From JBDWFY01 sp039976075 (GTDB lineage Bacteria > Pseudomonadota > Alphaproteobacteria > Rhizobiales > Stappiaceae): a stretch of 64,000 nt of DNA. Location of the stretch: positions 315,202-379,201 of the forward strand of contig JBDWFY010000004.1 in the NCBI GenBank assembly GCA_039976075.1. The letters are read 5' to 3'. Below the pieces are notes generated by a model, which did not search any database, was not told where the DNA came from, and saw nothing but the letters and a program-made list of their open reading frames with translations. Numbering within the stretch: the first letter of the stretch is position 1; every line of letters begins with the position of its first letter. The translations under genes were made by a program, and so were the position numbers. This document shows, in pieces, positions 42,945 to 52,138 of the stretch.

Positions 42945-44038
42945 CTGACCGCTTCGACAATGAAATCCGAATAGAAGAACGCTTTATCCGCCGCTTTTCC
43001 TGCATTCTCCTGCTCTTTAAGCATACTGACGCGATCGGCATAGTCAGGGGGTACTCTGCGCGGCACCATCATGTTCCAGTAGACGAGACGGGCATTTGGT
43101 TCCGCAGCATCCAGCAACGTGCCGTAGATCCGTTCGAATGTCGGCTGATCCATATACTCAAAGATGTCGGAGAGATTGAACCCCGCAAACCGCCGGTCCC
43201 CGCTCAAATAATTTTCCAGCGGCCCCTGCTTTAACTCAAGCCGTTCCAGACGGCTGCGAATTGTTTCAAAATGCTCTTCTCTCCAGGCCAGGGGCAAATG
43301 GTCGTCGTTACCCCCTTTCAGTATCCAATGAAGGTAGGAGTTTTCAGCCGGATCCAATTCAAAGGCGGCGTGTTCAATTCGACGGGCAACATGCTCTGCC
43401 AGACTGCCTTCCACATGGTCAAAAAATGCAGGATCGCGCCCCAGACGCCCCATTACAGTATTGGAGAAAAAGACTTTCAGGAGCAGGCGCCAACGCCAAT
43501 TGTTCCAGCGGGAATCGAGAAATCGTCGCCGCTCTGCCTTCGGTCTAGAAACGAACACGTCATTAATTGTCGCACTGCTCTGTGCAAGCGGTAGAACGAA
43601 ACGTCGAAAATGGCGAAAATACCGTTCGAATTTACCGACACCGCCAAGCCCCCATTTGATAACGTCCTCGGTGAGCGGCGCCCACAAGGCCTGGGCTTCG
43701 CCGTCCAGTTTACTGGCCGCGCGATCCAGTAAATCGCCACGCCTATGAGACTTTCGAGCTCCCAGCAACTCGAGCAATTCGGTATGATCAAGAGTTTGAA
43801 ATGCTTTGATCCTCAATTGAAGGCAGGCGATTTGCGCCTGGGAAAGGTCAACCGCCAGAATGTTGGCGGGATCAAGTGTCAGCATGGCGAGGGTGTTGTC
43901 TCCAGCTGCACTGATCGAGACCAGATCCTTGCCACGCTGATCACCCAGCGCGCCAACCAGAACGTCCGCATCCTCCCAGCCTTGCGCATAACGGATTGCA
44001 TCAAACCGAGCTCGCTTCTCGATGTTTCCTCCGCTCAT
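42941..44038 (-). CDS. BtaA-like (DUF3419) aminocarboxypropyl transferase
   Basis: A 365-residue DUF3419 protein. FDAIRYAQGWEDADVLVGAL, LVSISAAGDNTLAMLTLDP, ILAVDLSQAQIACLQLRIKA and FNLSDIFEYMD show the SAM-dependent Rossmann-type core of BtaA, which transfers the 3-amino-3-carboxypropyl group of S-adenosylmethionine to diacylglycerol in betaine-lipid synthesis. The usual partner BtaB (N-methyltransferase) is not in the window, so the acceptor here may differ. It overlaps the kinase-like gene and the dikinase gene by four bases each. Confidence 0.85.
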   Translation of the reverse strand: MSGGNIEKRARFDAIRYAQGWEDADVLVGALGDQRGKDLVSISAAGDNTLAMLTLDPANILAVDLSQAQIACLQLRIKAFQTLDHTELLELLGARKSHRRGDLLDRAASKLDGEAQALWAPLTEDVIKWGLGGVGKFERYFRHFRRFVLPLAQSSATINDVFVSRPKAERRRFLDSRWNNWRWRLLLKVFFSNTVMGRLGRDPAFFDHVEGSLAEHVARRIEHAAFELDPAENSYLHWILKGGNDDHLPLAWREEHFETIRSRLERLELKQGPLENYLSGDRRFAGFNLSDIFEYMDQPTFERIYGTLLDAAEPNARLVYWNMMVPRRVPPDYADRVSMLKEQENAGKAADKAFFYSDFIVEAVR

Positions 44039-46500
44039 TGCCCCCTCCGAACCAAGCCCGACGCACCATCCACTTCAATTGTTTCGCCATCTTCAATCCA
44101 AACCATGGCACCTTTCAAGCCGACAACACACGGTATCCCAAGCTCTCTTGCCACAATGGCCGAATGCGAAAGAAGGCTGCCACGCTCCACGACAATAGCC
44201 GATGCGTTCGTGAAAACGGCAATCCAACCCGGATCTGTGTGACGCGCGATAAGAATTTCGCCTTGCTTCAAGCTTTGCTTGCGCGGATCGGCGATGACTC
44301 GAGCAACGGCTTTCACCTGACCGGCACTACAGCCGGTCCCTGTACGCTCCAGAGCATCATCCTCCGAGCGTTTCTTTGGTGAGGAAGTTCTTATGAACCC
44401 CGCTATGGCCGCACCACGGACCAGAAGGCGATCATCAGGATCCGGACGTTGTTCCGCGGCACTCATTTCCGCCTTTCTAAGCTTTGTGAGCGAAGACAGA
44501 TCTGCGCTGATGCCAAAGCCCTCAATCGCGCCTAAAACTTCCGGGACAGTCAGATAAAATATATCTTCTGCGTCATCGATAAATCCAAGTGCGCGAAACT
44601 GGGTCCCTATGGCACGGAACAACCGCCGCGCCCGGCCGAAAATCCTTGTTCTTTCAAAGCGCAGATTTTCACGGTCCCGAACGCGCCGTTTAGCCCAGCC
44701 CAGTACCAGCCGGGCAATCATCCGACGCAACGGACGTCCGGCAAAGACTGAGTCGAGGTCCGGTACATCCCGGATTTCCGGTGCCTTCGGGCGGGTCTGA
44801 TTTCCCTGAGCGGCGGCGGCTATTGCTTTATAAAGAGGAACCGGATCGCGATCGAGCGTAACACTTTCAAGTTTGAGTTCTTCCGTACAGCGGTCGGAGA
44901 ACTTGGCAAGATAATCGTTCAAGGCGCGATGCAGCTGAGGCACTTCTGACAGGGTACTGCCATCGCCTTGTTCAAGTCTTTCCCGCAATCGGGGATGTTT
45001 AGCGAGGATTGTTCCCATTGCGGCAATACGCTGGGCTGGCTCGGCTGAAACAATATCCCCCTGCCCGATCATGATATCATTATGCAATTCCAATCCGCGC
45101 TGTCCGGCCCAGCGTTCCAACAGGTCGCGCGAAGCACTGAACGCTTTCATGCATAAAAAATCATTGACCAGCGGCGCATCCCACTTATCCAGCAGTGTCG
45201 CTTCAATATGGCGATATTCTGCGGCAAGATCTGAAAGCGGCATTGTGTCCAGCGTGTGAACCGGCTTTTCAAGAACCGCATCCAGACGCCGTTGAAACTG
45301 TCTCATCGTGCCTTTAAGTCGAGCGGCTTCGTAGGCAAGCAACAGCCCCATTTTTGCAACCCGACAGGTCTCCAGCACACGACCGATACCTCCGGATTTC
45401 CTCCCTCCGATGCCATCCGCCAACTCATCCGGCAGCGGCTCGTCCACACCCATCATCGTTTCCATGCGCGCCCGGTTCGCAGCGAAGCCGGGAAGCAGTG
45501 CCAGAGCCCGATACCAATTACCCAAATTGTAGTAGACCCGGCCATCGATGCGCGCGAGCATATTGTCAAATACCGCGGCGTTGCTGCCAATCGTATTCTC
45601 ACTCACACCAACAAGGCGGACAAAGGCCCGATACACCCGCGCATAGACATACTGCGCAAAGCTGTAGGTCAGTGGTGATACCAGACCGGGGTAGCTCTCA
45701 ACAATATTGGAATTGTCAAATACCGTCAGATGCGTGTCCGAAATTGCCTCTGGTAGCAAGGGGGTGGTTATGGGTCTTGATTGCAGCAGAAACAGGCGAG
45801 TTCCTTCAAAGGCCCATTCGATATCCTGTGGTCCGTCAGACGAGCTTTCAACCTTCTGAGCAAGATCGCTCAGCGCTTCAATATCTTTGTCACTGAGCAG
45901 CGGGTTGTCAGCACCTTCAATGCAGGCGCCGCTGTGGCGATCCACGACATATGTCTCACCATCTTCTTCGCCGCCGACCAGACGGTCACCGGTACCCTCA
46001 ATCGCGGATATAACCAAGCGATCGCGACGACCACTGACAGGATCCGCTGTGAATACCACTCCGGCACATCGTGCTTTCACCATTTGCTGGACGATCACGG
46101 CGGGTGCCGTTTCCTCACCGCCCAGTCCTCGCGACTTCCTGTAGGCGGTGACACTTTCTGCAAGGCCACTTTTGAAAACAGCAAAACAGGCGGCGGGTAG
46201 ATCTTCCGGGCGCTGCTCAAGAACGCTCAGGAACTGCCCGGCATGGGAATGTTCCTGCCCGTCTTCTTCCAAAGCAGAAGAGCGCGCCGCGTATGGGCCT
46301 GGACCAAGAGTCGGCAATTTGTCCAACAATTCGCGCCGGACCTTTGCGGTCATCCCTCTGGTGCCGAACGCATCTGGGCGGACAACGACGAACTTGGGCA
46401 CATCGAAGCCCAATGTTGCGAGGTGCATCAAAGCTGATGCTTTCCCACCAACATCCGCCGCAGCGAGTGGTTCGCCCATTGTTACAATCAGTGCACTCAT
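44035..46500 (-). CDS. PEP-utilising dikinase, rifampin phosphotransferase-like architecture
   Basis: An 821-residue protein in three parts. Residues ~1-270 are an ATP-grasp PPDK_N domain (GGKASALMHLATLGFDVPKF, YAARSSALEEDG, AGQFLSVL, DIEWAFEGTRLFLLQSRPI). Residues ~290-700 are a helical central domain of unknown role. The end is a swivelling phosphohistidine domain (RHTDPGWIAVF, GSLLSHSAIVARELGIPC with the catalytic His). There is no C-terminal PEP-binding barrel, so the layout is that of rifampin phosphotransferase and not PEP synthase: ATP would phosphorylate a small-molecule hydroxyl in the central domain. The ATG used has a GGTGAGG site; a 43-codon extension overlaps ubiA and is rejected. 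Confidence 0.85.
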   Translation of the reverse strand: MSALIVTMGEPLAAADVGGKASALMHLATLGFDVPKFVVVRPDAFGTRGMTAKVRRELLDKLPTLGPGPYAARSSALEEDGQEHSHAGQFLSVLEQRPEDLPAACFAVFKSGLAESVTAYRKSRGLGGEETAPAVIVQQMVKARCAGVVFTADPVSGRRDRLVISAIEGTGDRLVGGEEDGETYVVDRHSGACIEGADNPLLSDKDIEALSDLAQKVESSSDGPQDIEWAFEGTRLFLLQSRPITTPLLPEAISDTHLTVFDNSNIVESYPGLVSPLTYSFAQYVYARVYRAFVRLVGVSENTIGSNAAVFDNMLARIDGRVYYNLGNWYRALALLPGFAANRARMETMMGVDEPLPDELADGIGGRKSGGIGRVLETCRVAKMGLLLAYEAARLKGTMRQFQRRLDAVLEKPVHTLDTMPLSDLAAEYRHIEATLLDKWDAPLVNDFLCMKAFSASRDLLERWAGQRGLELHNDIMIGQGDIVSAEPAQRIAAMGTILAKHPRLRERLEQGDGSTLSEVPQLHRALNDYLAKFSDRCTEELKLESVTLDRDPVPLYKAIAAAAQGNQTRPKAPEIRDVPDLDSVFAGRPLRRMIARLVLGWAKRRVRDRENLRFERTRIFGRARRLFRAIGTQFRALGFIDDAEDIFYLTVPEVLGAIEGFGISADLSSLTKLRKAEMSAAEQRPDPDDRLLVRGAAIAGFIRTSSPKKRSEDDALERTGTGCSAGQVKAVARVIADPRKQSLKQGEILIARHTDPGWIAVFTNASAIVVERGSLLSHSAIVARELGIPCVVGLKGAMVWIEDGETIEVDGASGLVRRGQ

Positions 46501-46504
46501 CGCC

Positions 46505-47455
46505 TCACCCCCCCGCAATAAATGGCGCAAAACCAGCAAGACAATAGCAAATGAGCACCCACAGGCCAGCCAGGGTATCGATCTGTGACTGCCGCGCAGG
46601 AGTGGATTCCCTGGCAAATCGTGCTGCACCGACCAATATGACGCAAAGCATTATGCCGCTAGGCACCGCCAGGCTCAGCAGCACATCAAGGCGCGCGCCC
46701 AGAAACACGAGCAGTATCCAGGCTAACACGCACGTTGCGGACCATGTCCACACAGCATGCACGGGCCCCATCAGCGCGGAGTAGGTTTCAACACCCGTCC
46801 GCTCATTTTCCGGTGCCCAGACCTTTCTGCCAAGTTCCAATACACAGCCGTTGACAAAACTGAGGCACAGAAAAATCCACAGCCCTGCCGGGGGTGAACT
46901 ACCAAAAGGTAACCATTCCGCACCCGTCACGAACAAATCGATCAGCGGCATGATCGCCATATGAGAAACAAGATACAGAAACGGCTGACGCTTGAGCCAA
47001 ACGGGAACAAAAAACTCCACTGTCATCAAACCCAGCCAAAGCCATACAACCAACAGCAGAACCAACAGCGGTGGAAATACAGACACCGTCAGTCCAATGG
47101 CAACAAACCCTGCCGAGGCAGCAAGACTTAGGATGAGTTTCAGACTGACCAGCCCGCTTGGTATCGGACGTTCGGGACGATATCGCTGATCATCGTCCAG
47201 GTCCTTATATTCGTCACAGGCGCGCATCTGAAAAAAGATGATCAACACAATCAGCCATGTCGCAACGAATATTCCTATGTGGGGCAAACCCCGATCGGCC
47301 AAATGAGCAGAAACACTGATGCTGGCCGACGAAAAAACACCAAGCAGGATCGCTGTTTTGCCAAGCGGAAATCGATCTGCCTGATATGCCCACAATCTTG
47401 TATGAAGTGGTGCCCCGACCAGGGGATTTCTGCTATCGGTTTCCAAGTCACTCAC
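46505..47455 (-). CDS. UbiA family prenyltransferase
   Basis: A 316-residue membrane protein with about eight or nine helices. The first Asp-rich motif of the UbiA superfamily is ACDEYKDLDDDQRYRPERPI, followed by PSGLVSLKL; the second is weaker, near LELGRKVWAPENERTGVETY. UbiA enzymes join a prenyl diphosphate to an aromatic ring, glycerol phosphate or other acceptor. The start is GTG (VSDLETDSRN), overlapping the HMG-CoA reductase stop by four bases; the longer frame overlaps that gene antiparallel to its content and is rejected. The dikinase gene starts four bases after its stop. Confidence 0.87.
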   Translation of the reverse strand: MSDLETDSRNPLVGAPLHTRLWAYQADRFPLGKTAILLGVFSSASISVSAHLADRGLPHIGIFVATWLIVLIIFFQMRACDEYKDLDDDQRYRPERPIPSGLVSLKLILSLAASAGFVAIGLTVSVFPPLLVLLLVVWLWLGLMTVEFFVPVWLKRQPFLYLVSHMAIMPLIDLFVTGAEWLPFGSSPPAGLWIFLCLSFVNGCVLELGRKVWAPENERTGVETYSALMGPVHAVWTWSATCVLAWILLVFLGARLDVLLSLAVPSGIMLCVILVGAARFARESTPARQSQIDTLAGLWVLICYCLAGFAPFIAGG

Positions 47456-48708
47456 CGCATTCGCGCCAGTTTGGCATGGGCACGTGTAAACTGGCCGGCG
47501 GCGATGGCGGCAATGATCGATATTTCGCCACAGAGACACAAAGCTGCCGTAACTTCGGCAAGCGCCGCCGCTTTACCCTTCCCTCTCAATCCCATCATTT
47601 CAAGCCCCGCTGACTGGCTGGGCAAACCTGTTCCTCCGCCCACCGAACCCACCAGAATATTGGGCATCGTCACGGACACAAACAGGCCGTTCTCTCGTTG
47701 CTCCATTCGGGTAAAACCGACGGCGGATTCCGAGACACAGGCCGCGTCCTGACCTGTTGCAATGTAGAGTGCCGCAAGACCATTGGCATAATGGGCCTGA
47801 GCGCCAACCTGCCCGCTCAGCATGGCGCCAAGTCGCGCGACTCTGCCATATGCGAGCATTTCTTCAGGCGACGTACGCAAATGGCGGCTGATCAAGTCAT
47901 CTGGAATTTCAATGCTGGCAGTGACTTTCCGTCCCCTGCTCCTGTGAAGTCCCAGAAAGGAAGCCTTCTTATCACCGGAAAAATTGGCTTCCACAAACTG
48001 ACGAAGTGGTGGAATCGGGCTTTGCTCATCGATATAGGCGCACATTGCCTCAGTGGCGACGGTCACCATATTCTGCCCCGCCGCATCGCCGGTTGAATAC
48101 CGGCAAATCAGAAAGACAGTATCGCTATCTATGAAGGGATCGATGCCAACCAACTTGCCGTGATGCGTGGTTGTTTCTGCAGCTGCCTTTAGCGCTTCGG
48201 AGTTTTCCGCAACCCAGTTGACAAATTGGCCGGATTCGAGAATTGACCTGAACACGAATGCGGGTGTGCGCATCACGCCTTCATGCAGTATTGCTGTTGT
48301 TATACCGCCTGCCTTGGCCGTCACTTCTGCGCCGCGGCCGTAAGACACCACAAGGGCGGCCTCACTGGTCGCAAGCGGCACATAATAATCTCCCCCAGCA
48401 TGCAGTCCATTCACACGCAGGGGACCAACAACACCAACGGGAACCTTTACTGTACCAATAAAATTCTCAATGTTCCGTTCAAACTGATCAGCCCTGTCCA
48501 GCGTATCAATGTCGCAGATTTCATTTTGATGGGCGTCCGTTGCCTGGCCGTGGGTCTTTAACTGCGTCCAGAGATCCAGGATAGATTTGCGGTCGGTTTT
48601 CTGACGGGGACGGACTTTGGGCGGCAGGTCCTGACTGGACTTGGGTCCCAGCAAAGCCTTGAAATCGGTATCTTTAGATCGTGCTCGAAGGAGATCCAAT
48701 AACTCCAT
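47452..48708 (-). CDS. HMG-CoA reductase
   Basis: A ~418-residue hydroxymethylglutaryl-CoA reductase. ENFIGTVKVPVGVVGPL, ATSEAALVVSYGRGA (catalytic Glu), FSGDKKASFLGL (catalytic Lys), STGDAAGQNMVTVATEAMC (Asp) and FTRAHAKLAR (His) give all four catalytic residues, with class I-like DKK and C-terminal His. The NAD(P)-binding stretch reads GDAAGQNM instead of the usual GDAMGMNM. It would make mevalonate from HMG-CoA; no other mevalonate gene is in the window and most alphaproteobacteria use the MEP route. A GTG eight codons upstream behind AGAGGAA is an equal alternative start. First gene of the operon. Confidence 0.9.
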   Translation of the reverse strand: MELLDLLRARSKDTDFKALLGPKSSQDLPPKVRPRQKTDRKSILDLWTQLKTHGQATDAHQNEICDIDTLDRADQFERNIENFIGTVKVPVGVVGPLRVNGLHAGGDYYVPLATSEAALVVSYGRGAEVTAKAGGITTAILHEGVMRTPAFVFRSILESGQFVNWVAENSEALKAAAETTTHHGKLVGIDPFIDSDTVFLICRYSTGDAAGQNMVTVATEAMCAYIDEQSPIPPLRQFVEANFSGDKKASFLGLHRSRGRKVTASIEIPDDLISRHLRTSPEEMLAYGRVARLGAMLSGQVGAQAHYANGLAALYIATGQDAACVSESAVGFTRMEQRENGLFVSVTMPNILVGSVGGGTGLPSQSAGLEMMGLRGKGKAAALAEVTAALCLCGEISIIAAIAAGQFTRAHAKLARMR

Positions 48709-49015
48709 GACACTTGAAGGAATTAACTGCACAAATCTGGTTCCTCTAAATGTCTTCAAAACAACGAAGCCAAGGCCTGAAAACTCTTTTTGCGTACAGA
48801 ACTTGGCGCACTTCACGGTCTGCGAAGGTACGGCATTGATCGGCAAAGGCAAATCTAAATTCGGTTACCCTTCGCATCATCGAATTCTGACTGCGATTCG
48901 TCAAACCTGCTGTTTACCGCTAAGGGAGAGCAGCCGGATCTTTCCTTTTAAGATTGCGTTTGCCCCCTATGGCGTTTTATCCCTACTTCTTGTGAACGGC
49001 GTTTTGAGGAAGTCT
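48709..49015. promoter_or_regulatory. divergent promoter region of HMGR operon and TetR gene
   Basis: About 307 bases separate the two starts (less if HMGR starts at GTG). I see no strong palindrome; the best is CGAAT/ATTCG with a 10-base spacer near 48,880-48,900. Open frames entering from both genes cross it but lack start signals. Confidence 0.5.
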
Positions 49016-49576
49016 ATGGCGGAACATACAGCGACGGCTGAGAAAATACTGGATGTCGCCGAAAGAATGGCGCGGACAGGTGGATATAACGGATTCAGTT
49101 TTCGAGAAATCGCCAAGGAAGTCGGCATCAAATCGGCAAGCGTCCACTATCACTTTCCCGGGAAAGAAGATCTGGGCGCAGCCGTGGCCCGCCGATACAG
49201 CGAAAAGTTCTTGGGTGCACTTGGTGACGCCGGCGACCTGTCTCGTTCACCGGAACAACTTTACCAGCTTTATATCCAGACCTATCGTCACGCCCTTCAA
49301 GACGAGCGCCTTATGTGCCTTTGTGGTGTGCTGGGTTCGGAAATCGCTTATTTACCCCATGTGGTCTCCACGGAAGTCCGACAGTTCTTCACAGACAATA
49401 TTGAGTGGTTGAAGGTTTTGTTCAGCCGGGCGTTTGAAAAAGAACCCGCAGAGAAACATGAAGCGGCGGCGTTGCGGTTGATTGCCAGTCTGGAAGGCGC
49501 AATGATTCTGGCTCAGACGCTGGGGGACGTCTCTGTCTTTGACAAAGCCGCGGACGCAATGCCGTTGTCAGTGTAA
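49016..49576 (+). CDS. TetR/AcrR family transcriptional regulator
   Basis: A 186-residue TetR protein: AERMARTGGYNGFSFREIAK followed by EVGIKSASVHYHFPGKEDLG is the DNA-binding domain, and LIASLEGAMILAQTLGDVS is a typical C-terminal helix of AcrR-like repressors. The ATG chosen has GAGGA seven bases upstream; the frame is open for another 125 codons upstream, but this has no TetR-like content. It is divergent from the HMG-CoA reductase operon and is its likely regulator. A lipid or acyl-CoA ligand would fit, by inference. Confidence 0.92.
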   Translation: MAEHTATAEKILDVAERMARTGGYNGFSFREIAKEVGIKSASVHYHFPGKEDLGAAVARRYSEKFLGALGDAGDLSRSPEQLYQLYIQTYRHALQDERLMCLCGVLGSEIAYLPHVVSTEVRQFFTDNIEWLKVLFSRAFEKEPAEKHEAAALRLIASLEGAMILAQTLGDVSVFDKAADAMPLSV

Positions 49577-50279
49577 ACTCCATTGCGTCTCTCGCCGTAA
49601 TACGCAGATACCACTCAGCGGACCCGATCGACGGACAGAAGAGAATATCTCGCCGATCTCATTTTTCGCAGCATCCGCACTGACATCCAGGGCGACAAAG
49701 CCGAGCCCATCTGTATCCATTCTCAATGTCATGCGCCCTCGCTCCTCTCCAGCGACGATAACAGTCGCTTCGCCGACTTTTCCTCGATACAGATCCGGAC
49801 GCAGGACCAGAAGCAGGACATGTGCATCATAATGAAACCTCAAAGGTTTCTCAGACCACAAATTACGCTGCGCGCGCTGTGTCGTAAGAAGTCGGGCTGT
49901 CGATAATCTTCCGGACCAGTTCACTGGCCTGGTGCCCGGAAAGACTGAGCATCCGACGGGCATTCTCCAAGCCTTACTGCCGCGTTACATTGCCATAGCT
50001 GACAATGAACGAACGCGCATCAAATCGTTCCTTGCATGCCAGCATCAACAATCCCATCACCACGTCGTCCGTGCCGGGATCGAACAGAATATGAGCAGGT
50101 ATTCGACCGGTACCTACTGATGAGACAATCGGTTTTGCCCCATCGTGTAACAAGTTATCACTTGCAACCGCCTCAGATCCGATGGTCAGCAAGGCAATGA
50201 GAAATAACCGAACAGTACGCTCAACTAGCGATCGGACTGGTGCTACAGGTTGAATTGCGGATTCATTCTTGTGGGTCAA
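49568..50279 (-). pseudogene. decayed nucleoside hydrolase (IUNH family)
   Basis: Three pieces of one inosine-uridine nucleoside hydrolase are seen on the minus strand. The first has HILFDPGTDDVVMGLLMLA (the Asp-rich Ca2+ site) and FIVSYGNVT, then a TAA. The same frame goes on after the stop with NARRMLSLSGHQASELVRKI. The end is in another frame: FHYDAHVLLLVLRPDLYRGK. In total ~235 codons remain where ~310 are usual, so there is at least one stop, one frameshift and an internal deletion. No good start codon remains either; a hydrophobic stretch near LFLIALLTIGSEAVAS suggests a former signal peptide. Confidence 0.8.
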
Positions 50280-50317
50280 TAAGGTGGGCTAGGTGTCATA
50301 CGTTGCATCTGAACAAT

Positions 50318-50761
50318 TCAGTCCGGGCTTCCGCCCAAATTCTGTAACTCATCCGCCACTTGCAGTTCCGGTGTGACGACGCCCATTGCCTGCATGAGAC
50401 CGAGATTGTCCCAATGCTGCCACACCCTGCATATCTTTTTATCCCTGAACTCGCAAAGCGACAGTCCCTCGAAAGTTGCGCCTTGCGCAACTTTCCGCCC
50501 TAGCCCTGTAACAGACCAACGGACACTGACATACTCCGCCTCGGCGATGATCTGATGGACAGTGTACCGGTGATCGGGGAATGTCTTACAATGCAGGGTC
50601 AGAAGATCAGTCAGCGCTTCATGCCCGCAAACGCCCGACGGATTTGCCGGGTCCATCCCCTCGCAATCCCCGCAGTACAAAGTTGGGATCAAGTCAAAAC
50701 GGCGTTGATTGAATATCTCTTCGAAAACTCGCCTGACGACGCTTTTATTATCAGCCTCCAT
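50318..50761 (-). CDS. SnoaL-like (ester cyclase/NTF2-fold) protein
   Basis: A 147-residue single-domain protein: VVRRVFEEIFNQRRFDLIP, CGHEALTDLLTLHCKTFPDH, EYVSVRWSVTG and GLSLCEFRDKKICRVWQHWD are the usual strands and helices of SnoaL-like polyketide cyclase/NTF2-like proteins. Catalysis is not assured; many members only bind ligands. It lies alone, on the same strand as the aminotransferase gene 155 bases upstream and next to the decayed nucleoside hydrolase. Confidence 0.85.
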   Translation of the reverse strand: MEADNKSVVRRVFEEIFNQRRFDLIPTLYCGDCEGMDPANPSGVCGHEALTDLLTLHCKTFPDHRYTVHQIIAEAEYVSVRWSVTGLGRKVAQGATFEGLSLCEFRDKKICRVWQHWDNLGLMQAMGVVTPELQVADELQNLGGSPD

Positions 50762-50916
50762 AACAGTCCCGCGATCTCCGGCAACAAACAGATACCAATT
50801 GGATCTGATGTCGCCAGAATATCATTTTCGCGATATTTTTGTAAGAGTTTCCTCTTTTTTCGCCGCTTTCGCTGGTTCTCGCTTCTGTTCACTCATTGCA
50901 GTTTAACAGCTGTTGC

Positions 50917-52065
50917 TCACGCAGCCTGTCTGACCGCTTCGTGCAATGCCTCGGTCAGTCCAGCGAGCGCCTGATCGAACTGCGCCATGGGAAGCAGGCC
51001 AAAACCCAGACGGAATACATTCGTCTCATCGCCAAACCACGATCCTCTCGCAACCCGGATGCCACGTGCTGCAAGCGCCTGGTGAAATTGCTCAACTGCC
51101 GCTTCATCAAATGCGGAGTGCTTTAGTCTGATACAACACAGAGCTCCGGCGTCGGGGCGAACCCACTCAACCAGTTCGGCATTGTTATCCACCCACGCCG
51201 CAATACGCATGAGGCCGTTTTCAAGTAACCCGCGTCTTTCGCCGACAATCGTCTCCTGCTGCTCAAGCACGGCAATCGCCAATGCCTCATCGACCGGTGA
51301 ACAGGAGATGACAGTATTGAATTTCCCAAGTAGCAGCTGTTCCCGAAACGCCTCATTGCGGGTAATGGCCCATCCAATGCGCAATCCAGGTGAACCGTGA
51401 CACTTTGAGAGCGATGCCGTGCTGATAATCCGGCTATCGATCGTTGCCGCACTTTCGGCGGTTATGGACGAGCCGTAGACCGCCTGGCGATATGTCTCGT
51501 CAACCAGCAGAAAAGCGTCCGGGCACTTCCGATCCATCTCCGCCAGAATTGCTTGCAGAAATTCTGCATCCACTGCAACACCTGAAGGATTCCGCGGGCT
51601 CTCCAGGCAAACAAGCCGGGTGCGTGCGCTCAGTGCGGCACCAATCGAAACAGGATCAATGCGATAGCGCGCATCAAATCCGCTTTGTACAGTTTTGATG
51701 GTTGCACCGGTCGATGACAGAGCCGCACCGGTATTGGGGAATGAAGGCATCGGCAGGACAAATTCCGCACCTGATTGCCCCAGGATGAATCCGGTGAGAA
51801 AGAGCGCATGCATGCCGCCCATCGTCAGGATAACTTCGTCCGGTTCTACTCTGTTGTTCTTTGCAACCAGCTTCCTCAGAAGAGGCTCACCTGCCACCGA
51901 GCCATAACTCAACGCCAAATTGGACAATACCGATTGCCCGGCGTCAGCCAACAGATCCGGAAGCAGCATATCCGGTCCAATGCTTTCGGCAAGATCATAG
52001 CGAGGCGCCGGACCGGTCAGTGAAATGATATCGTTCCTGGGAAACCGCGAAGGAGTATTTTGCAC
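50917..52065 (-). CDS. PLP-dependent aminotransferase (class I/II)
   Basis: A 382-residue fold-type I aminotransferase. LSYGSVAGEPLLRKLVAK, ESPRNPSGVAVD (the NP-G motif), FLLVDETYRQAVYG with the cofactor-binding Asp-x-x-Tyr, and STASLSKCHGSPGLRIGW with the Schiff-base lysine are visible. The substrate is unknown. It is divergent from a MocR-type regulator gene, and the promoters share a 165-base region with strong inverted repeats, so the pair forms a self-contained regulated unit. Confidence 0.92.
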   Translation of the reverse strand: MQNTPSRFPRNDIISLTGPAPRYDLAESIGPDMLLPDLLADAGQSVLSNLALSYGSVAGEPLLRKLVAKNNRVEPDEVILTMGGMHALFLTGFILGQSGAEFVLPMPSFPNTGAALSSTGATIKTVQSGFDARYRIDPVSIGAALSARTRLVCLESPRNPSGVAVDAEFLQAILAEMDRKCPDAFLLVDETYRQAVYGSSITAESAATIDSRIISTASLSKCHGSPGLRIGWAITRNEAFREQLLLGKFNTVISCSPVDEALAIAVLEQQETIVGERRGLLENGLMRIAAWVDNNAELVEWVRPDAGALCCIRLKHSAFDEAAVEQFHQALAARGIRVARGSWFGDETNVFRLGFGLLPMAQFDQALAGLTEALHEAVRQAA

Positions 52066-52138
52066 GGTAGCTCTCCTAATTTTTCAGCAGGCTTGAATAC
52101 TGTTGAAATGATAGCGGTAAACAGCTATGGCAACAGAT

